Source: Lasioglossum baleicum
Taxonomy: Eukaryota; Arthropoda; Insecta; Hymenoptera; Halictidae
Length of the DNA: 64,000 bases
Assembly: GCF_051020765.1 (NCBI RefSeq)
Contig: NC_134932.1
Coordinates: 11,160,001-11,224,000 of the forward strand
Direction of reading: 5' to 3'
Shown: positions 58,005-64,000 of the stretch, in pieces
Layout: every line of letters begins with the position of its first letter
How positions within the stretch are numbered: the stretch's first letter is position 1
Translations under genes and position numbers: made by a program
The notes under the pieces: model-generated
Told to the model about the DNA's origin: nothing
What the model saw: only the letters and a program-made list of their open reading frames with translations
Database searches by the model: none

Positions 58005-60826
58005 GCTCCGCTCCCGGAATCGTCTTCAACCCCCACAGGGTTCAAGCGCGCGCGCGGACGCTCCTTGAACGTTAACGATTTTTAACGGCCATTTATATGT
58101 CCGCGGAATAACCGCCCGACCAACGACCGCATGAATATTAATCGCGAATACGCGGACCGCGCGCCGAAACCGCGGATTTCCAGACCGCGGACACGCCAAG
58201 TTCCAGCACGCACCAAGATCGAGCTTTGTGCAACGCACGAGTCCTCGTTGTTCTGAAAAGTTCGCTTTCGATTCAGAGAACTGCGATAAATTTTAAATAT
58301 AAATAGTTCCCTATGAAAATTATTGAGTCAGCCCCAGCCCTTCGATCGGTCGAAAGCGATCCGAGTGAAATTTTTATGAATGACCGGATAGAGTATGAAG
58401 AAATACAAGGTGGAATTATGGAAATCTGGCGCACTGTTTCGAGCGGTGCGTGACTCCGTACTGTATAGAGCCAGGGCCCAGCCCCGAAGAAAGCCACAGG
58501 GAGGCGAAAGCGAGCGTAATGCATGCTCATGCATCGCCGGACCCGGTGATTAATGCATTCGGCCGCGGCGTAGTGCAGCCACGGGCTCGCTCGGTTTACC
58601 TGCACGTGCACCGCACGCCGCCGATTTTCTCCCTTTCATCTTCCTGGAGAATCTCTGCCCTCGATGGGCACACGTGAATCCACCGTGTGCGCACACCAAC
58701 TGCCCGTGTGTGTCCACGATCTGATTCCACGAGCGTCTTACGTGACGCTAGAGAACTGCTCTCCGGAGACCGTTCCGGAGCTACGAAACAGCGACAGAAT
58801 CGCTTTGTAGACGGCTTTCCGAGAACCGGACCCGTGTGTCGCGCTTTTTCCTGCATTTCGAACGAGCCGCTCGATCGAAAGATAACCGAAAAGATGTTCC
58901 GCCGATGGACGCCGACCTCTGAACTGCGAAATTGATTTTTCGACCAGTTGGAACTCTTTCGAGATGCAGATCTTCGAGGAGATTATAAATAAATTCGCAA
59001 CAGGAAAGACCGTAATTGCAGCAGCCACTTATTCCCCGTGCACTATATCTCTCGCAGATTGGCACCAACACGAGCGAAACTTCAACAGTTCTAACTCAGC
59101 AGCATTTACTTCACCGATTCTCATGCAAATTCTTATTTTTATAGGTTGCTTTTGCGGATACAAGTAAGGGATAAATTTTGATCGTCGATTGGAAAGCTTC
59201 GGGTAAAAATAACATAAACATGTTATTAATGTTCGTCAATATACACGTTGCTTAGTATTTAACAAATTTGCACGTACCATAAATAGGGAGAGCTGTAGTC
59301 CAATCATAAGTAACGACGGAAAATGCATAGTTTGAAGTACGTGCAAACCGGTTTCGAACTTCGAAGTTGTGGAAGATGCACTTCGGCAGATGGAATTTAT
59401 GCGGCAACCCAATATTTTGCATCGGGAAGCTCCGGTCTAGATTCTAGACCGTGGAACCGTGTATAATGGAGCTCTGTGTTAAAAGTGACCCGATATCAAC
59501 CTGTCGAGTCGCCATTTTGGATCGGCCATAGGAGGACTGATGAATAATCCAATGTATCGAGTGTGTCAATAATTTTGGAATTTTCTCTGCTTTTATTGTG
59601 CGCAGCGAATTAATTTGTGCGTCCCGAATAGGAAGCGCCAGCTTTTCCACGCCCCGAATACTCCCCCGAAACGTCTCCGCGTCGCCATAAATCGGCGCCA
59701 TCAAAATACGCGTCGCGTTTCATCGGGACGGGAAAATACGGCGTATTTATACCAGTTGCCCGCGCTTCAAAGTATCGGGCACTTCCCCGTCCCGATAAAA
59801 TTTCGCGTAAATACCGTCGATGTCTATCTGCGAATAATTCTGCGCGGAGCTAGCCCCGTCTGAATAACGATTACAGCAGTCGGAAGTGTCCCGCACGACA
59901 CGTAGGCGGTAGATTTACAAATGCGGCTGAGACTTTTCGCTAGATGCGCAACGAGAGATCCGTATAAAGCGAAACGAGATATCGTTGGAGGAAGCGAGCC
60001 CGAGCGACGTTCACGAGGGAATCTGGTAGTTCGTAAAACGCGGAAATCGACGAGTACGAGGCGTTAATGAGTCATCGGTGTCTGCGAGTGTCCGCGAGTC
60101 CTCGAGCTAGCATTCGTGCACGTAACGCCGTAATTAGCAAGCTTGTAATTGCCGGTTCGGTAGCGAATGCGCCATTTTCCTCCGGTTATTACGACAACCA
60201 TGTCAAATCCCTGATACTGTCTCAATTAAGAGACATTAGGGGAGACCGGCGGGGTAATCGAACACGCTCGCCGAACGAGAGCTCATTTGCATAGATAAAA
60301 CTGCACTCGGAGAAGGCGATTAGCACCGCGTCGTGGTCCCAGAGTTACTATGGCCGAGAGTTAAGGTTAGTCTCGGTTTTTCCGACGAGCCGCGTTCAAT
60401 TCTAGCCGCGTTCCGAGCCATTACGCCCGAGACACCGCTGCGACGCTACGTATCTCGATAAACCTAATTAATTCCGCGGGCTATCACTTCCTAACATCCG
60501 GCCACCCACCGAGCTCGGTACTACCTTGAAGAATGTCAAGTACGGGGACATGAGACCGCGGACACACACGACTGATTATCCAGCGATTTACACGCGTCTG
60601 GCGTGTACGAAACGACGTTTTTCTCACGAATCAAAGGGCCGTTCTCGTTGACAGTGCTGTCACGTTTGACACGGTTCTCACTGTCGATGCAATCGAGACG
60701 ATCGACGGACCTCCAAATGAGTCAGTAGATTGCCATTGCACTCGTCGATTATGCACTGACGCAAGGATAAAATCATTCTATTTAGAGTGCGGTGAAAATG
60801 GTTGCATACAGTGAACTGAATTCATA
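58005..60826. other. Unannotated unique-looking stretch
   Basis: No gene supported. GCCATAAATCGG at 59684-59695 repeats the motif at 27785. The last TA (60825-60826) is the likely target duplication of the next element. Confidence 0.5.
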
Positions 60827-61201
60827 TTCGAACGCTCTAAACAGAACGATAACTTTTTTAATATTGTACTATACGATGTGAACTTTTTTGGGAAGCTGGA
60901 GCAATTAGTTTACTACAGGATGTGAAAAGAAATTTTTTCAAAAATTGCAATTGATCGGAATTGTAGAAAAAATACTAGAAGTTTCATTTTACAACTTTTT
61001 TATGTGGGCCTATATTGAAAATTTAAAAAATACGTTTTGTAGATCTGTGTCAATTAAACGTATTCTGAAAATTGCAATTGCGATTTTTGAAAGAATTTCT
61101 TTCCACATCCTGTAATAAACTAATTGCTCTAGCTTCACAATAAACGTATAATCGTATAGTGCAATATTAAAAAAGTTATCGTATTTTTTAGAGCGTCCGA
61201 A
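60827..61201. mobile_element. 375-bp mariner/Tc1-type miniature element, long inverted arms
   Basis: The ends TTCGAACGCTCTAAA and (minus strand) TTCGGACGCTCTAAA are flanked by TA on both sides (60825-60826, 61202-61203). The arms extend about 130 bp inward, sharing AACTTTTTTAATATTG, AGCAATTAGTTTA and CAATTGATCGG/CAATTGCGAT-like blocks. It is non-coding. It is related to the fragment at 16762-16894 and the remnant at 31401-31946. Confidence 0.88.
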
Positions 61202-61269
61202 TATTAAATCGTTTCATCGTAATTCGCAGTTCGTTTCAGCTGAAATTATTTTTTATGTTAGTGTAATTA

Positions 61270-61875
61270 TTAGGTCGTTCGGAAAGTCACTTCGTTTTCG
61301 CAAGGGAAAATGAAAGCTAATTTTCTACCACTCTGTGTTGTATGGCTTTTTACGAATTTATTTGCACCGCATAAAAAATGTTGAAAGAAGCAAAGAAAAA
61401 AAATAGTAATCTGATGGTACATCCTCTCCTAAACAGCACACAACTTCGTCTTTCGTGCACTTTTTACCCTCGCAGTAATAAAAAAGTAAAAGGTGATTTT
61501 AATTGAGAAAAACACTTGGAAAGTTGGAGAGCACTACAAGGCAAGAAATGCCGTCCGAAATGTCAGCTGTCAAGATATGATGATTTAAAATAAGGTTAAG
61601 TAATAACTAGACTCCGGATGTTTATGCAAAATAAAAAGTTTGTGCACCAATTGGAAGACGCAGGAGCTAAGTATAAATTTATGTTTTTCATTAATAATTT
61701 TTTAATGTGGCGAAAATAATATATTAATACTTTTAGGGTCTTTTAATATGTTCACTGTTTTAAATTGCACTTGCTCATTTTTGTTATAAATGCATAAAAT
61801 CCGGAGTCTAGCAATAACAAATGGAAGCAATGCCATCACTACACAAAAAACGAAATTACTTTCCGAACGACCTAA
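61270..61875. mobile_element. 606-bp mariner-like non-autonomous element
   Basis: The ends are TTAGGTCGTTCGGAAAGT, perfectly inverted (61270-61287 and 61858-61875), with TA on both outer sides. Similarity continues inward (TTTCGTTTT). This end type is characteristic of insect mariner elements. The interior has no transposase frame. It is interrupted by a 203-bp hAT miniature element plus its 8-bp duplication, so the pre-insertion length was about 395 bp. Confidence 0.93.
61608..61810. mobile_element. 203-bp hAT miniature element (TAGACTCCGGAT family), nested
   Basis: The ends are TAGACTCCGGATGTTTATGC and, on the minus strand, TAGACTCCGGATTTTATGCA. Target copies GTAATAAC (61600-61607) and GCAATAAC (61811-61818) differ at one base. 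The left copy fits nTnnnnAn, so the right copy has probably mutated. It is homologous over its length to 16903-17073, in opposite orientation. Confidence 0.92.
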
Positions 61876-64000
61876 TAAAACGCCTCGTGTCTCAAATAAA
61901 TTTTATAAATGTGGATCTTAGAAATGATTGCCATCGATAAATGGAGCCGTTTAGAATGTCTTCTATCAGGCGCACGTGGAAAATCTAGTTGTTCAAGCTC
62001 GTGAATTTCGATTAATACGTAACACTGTTCTAATAGGAGCTCCGTCAGCGGCTAAACAATCCAGACCATAAAAGAACAAGAACAGGGAAGTTCGGGGCCG
62101 TGGGGGCACATTAAAATATTCCGGAATAGTGGAAACTACCGTGGCTATCCACGTGTAAATTCACGTTTGCGGGGGAGGAGGAAGGGAGAACAAGTTGGTC
62201 GGACAACGCTTGTTATTAGCGCTTTAATTGGGTCCAGTCTCTTATCCAGCAATATTCCGGGTATAGGGGTTCTCGTACCTGCCGCCCATATGGTTGTCCT
62301 AATCCGCGGCCAGTGGCAATCCCAAAACTACTAGTAATGAGACACATGTGGACAAATTCGTATGTAGTATTTCCCGATGACTCTTTTCGGCATGACAAAC
62401 GAAAGAGAGAGAGAGAGAGAGAGGTTTAACGAATCTGCTTTTTATCTCGTCGAGATCCTTTTTTCAAAACCGAATGTCTGTATTCGAGAGACAATTTGTA
62501 TTTAATTGAAATACAGAAACTAATCTGGCGCGTTAACGATAACGGTGCCTATACGGCCGGGCCTAAAAATCGCTTTACAGTGGCGTATCCCTGGCATGGG
62601 TGCTCAAAATGGCGAACTGGTCCAACTGGTCCCCCGATCGATTTTTCTTTCTTTTAGGCTCATTCAGTCTGTCCCCTTGCTCGTCGAAAAATCGCGCGAA
62701 TTTTTCGGCCCGGGCTTCGGGTTACCTGGTCAAAGGGATAATTTCTCACGCTCTATTTATACAATTAATTGGCGGGCCACCCTGCTGCACCCTTCCCCGT
62801 CCTCCTTTTCTTTTCCCCTCCCCGATCACGGTGACCAGAGCACGTTTCCTCGAGTGTCACCGCGTAAATTTCCGTTTTAATTGACACTGATTTAACGGCC
62901 TCTTTGTATTAATTTTAGGCGGAACTGTCGCTAGGAAATGATCGCAGAAATTACGGGCGATGGCGATCCGCCGCCGCCGCCGCCCGAGGAAACGTAATTT
63001 CACACTCTTAGGAAATTCTGGCGACTATGCATTTTGCGAAACGTCGACACATTTACGAGGGTGAGCATCCACAGCGGCAAAAGCGTGCGTGCTAACCGCG
63101 GTGTCTATAAATAAACGGTGAAATGCGGCAAACGGTCGGCTTTAATTGGAAGGTTCGAGCGCACGCAATGTTTGTTACGATAGGTTTCGTTCAGGAATGC
63201 AATTAAAACGGTGATCTCATCGGATCTCGAACAACAACAAAAAAAAGACGACCGTTTCGCGAAAACGAAGAACACCGTCGCGTCGCCGGAACCCGGCGAC
63301 TCTGTCAATCGACCGATGAAAACGCTCGTTTAGGCGACCGTGTCTAACACGGGAGCCGCCTGGAACCGTTCAAATTAAAAACAATTTGACGAGACCAATT
63401 CCTGCGGTTGTAACAGCGGACATCAGCGTCGGCCCGGTCAATTAGGGATGACGAAGAGCAAGATCAAATTTGTTTGACTGGATTATGCTTTAGTAAATCC
63501 TGCAGAACGTTAACGTTTCCTCGATGTTCGCTGAGGAAACTCTGCCAGCGCTTGACAGCGAATGATGATTTTTCAAAAACGTTGGTTGTTTTACGAAGAT
63601 CTATTTGCCAAGAGCAACAATGTGAGAGAAGCGAACAATAAACGTGGCATGGTTCAGGAAACGTAAGAGAGCGATCTCTGTTGATTTATTTAGTAAAGAA
63701 AATTTATTTTCGTTGGAAATTGTTTATAACGGAAGGTGGGTCGTTTTAATTTTAGTGGAGGTCGAATAATTCAGATCGGCCACTTCCAGGATGTACTTCT
63801 TCATTTTTCTACTGGCCTAGGCCCATTTTGATCTACTTTTTCAGAAATGCAAATCCACTTGCATTTCAACATCCAAGATTGTATCTATAAAAATTATCGA
63901 ATAAATATCGACTACCATCAAAGCGTCGATAATTATGAAAAATGCACAAATTTTGATGGTCCGTGCGCGCAAAAGAGCAGAATAGGGGATGAGAGAAATG
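61876..64000. other. Unannotated unique-looking stretch to the window end
   Basis: No gene supported. (AG)n at 62405-62423, (CCG)n at 62968-62985 and an 8-bp GTCGCCGG/CCGGCGAC hairpin at 63282-63300. The frames at 62545-62880 have no recognisable domain. Confidence 0.5.

Noticed and set aside
1..64000. tRNA, rRNA, CRISPR arrays and bacterial-type operons
   Set aside because: No B-box with matching A-box and cloverleaf, no rRNA core sequence, no regularly spaced repeats; the composition and transposons are eukaryotic.

Overview
This window is eukaryotic, non-coding genomic DNA, most likely from an insect and plausibly a hymenopteran. That is inferred from three things: an AT/GC mosaic with many CpG-rich stretches, abundant (AG)n/(CT)n microsatellites, and a repeat complement made of short DNA transposons (hAT-type, mariner/Tc1-type, a pogo-like and a Transib-like element). 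I found no convincing host protein-coding exon, tRNA, rRNA or known small RNA. The long open frames (up to 266 codons) lie in GC-rich or simple-sequence DNA, often with an equally long frame on the opposite strand, and match no family I recognise. The window therefore reads as an intergenic region or the inside of a very long intron.

The only recognisable coding relics belong to transposons. Two copies of one hAT element (1-1038, cut by the window edge, and 25879-27334) carry the C-terminal part of a hAT transposase, including the dimerisation motif. Neither has a catalytic core, and both share a frameshift and a stop codon. The second copy is complete, with 17-bp inverted ends and an 8-bp target duplication.

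Layout: 0-1 kb, hAT copy 1; 2.05-2.4 kb, an 86-bp tandem array; 3.2-4.8 kb, GC-rich DNA with a duplicated 68-bp block and a pogo-like miniature element (4078-4227); 6.1-6.8 kb, a 670-bp element with long inverted repeats and CACAGTG ends (Transib-like); 8.9-16.6 kb, CpG-rich unique-looking DNA; 16.6-17.2 kb, a small repeat cluster with a hAT miniature element in a duplicated block; 17.2-25.7 kb, unique-looking DNA rich in purine/pyrimidine tracts; 25.9-27.6 kb, a nested and abutting hAT cluster; 29.9-30.4 kb, an old tandem duplication; 31.4-31.95 kb, a hAT miniature element inside a mariner-type remnant; 32-60.8 kb, mostly unique-looking sequence with microsatellites, hairpins and one hAT-like end at 42.8 kb; 60.8-61.9 kb, a second nested transposon cluster; then unique-looking DNA to the end.

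The most informative signals are structural. Every 8-bp target duplication I could find fits the hAT preference nTnnnnAn. One hAT and one miniature element abut and share a single 8-bp target sequence in three copies. The window also holds an unoccupied allele of one insertion site, so insertion and deletion histories can be read directly.
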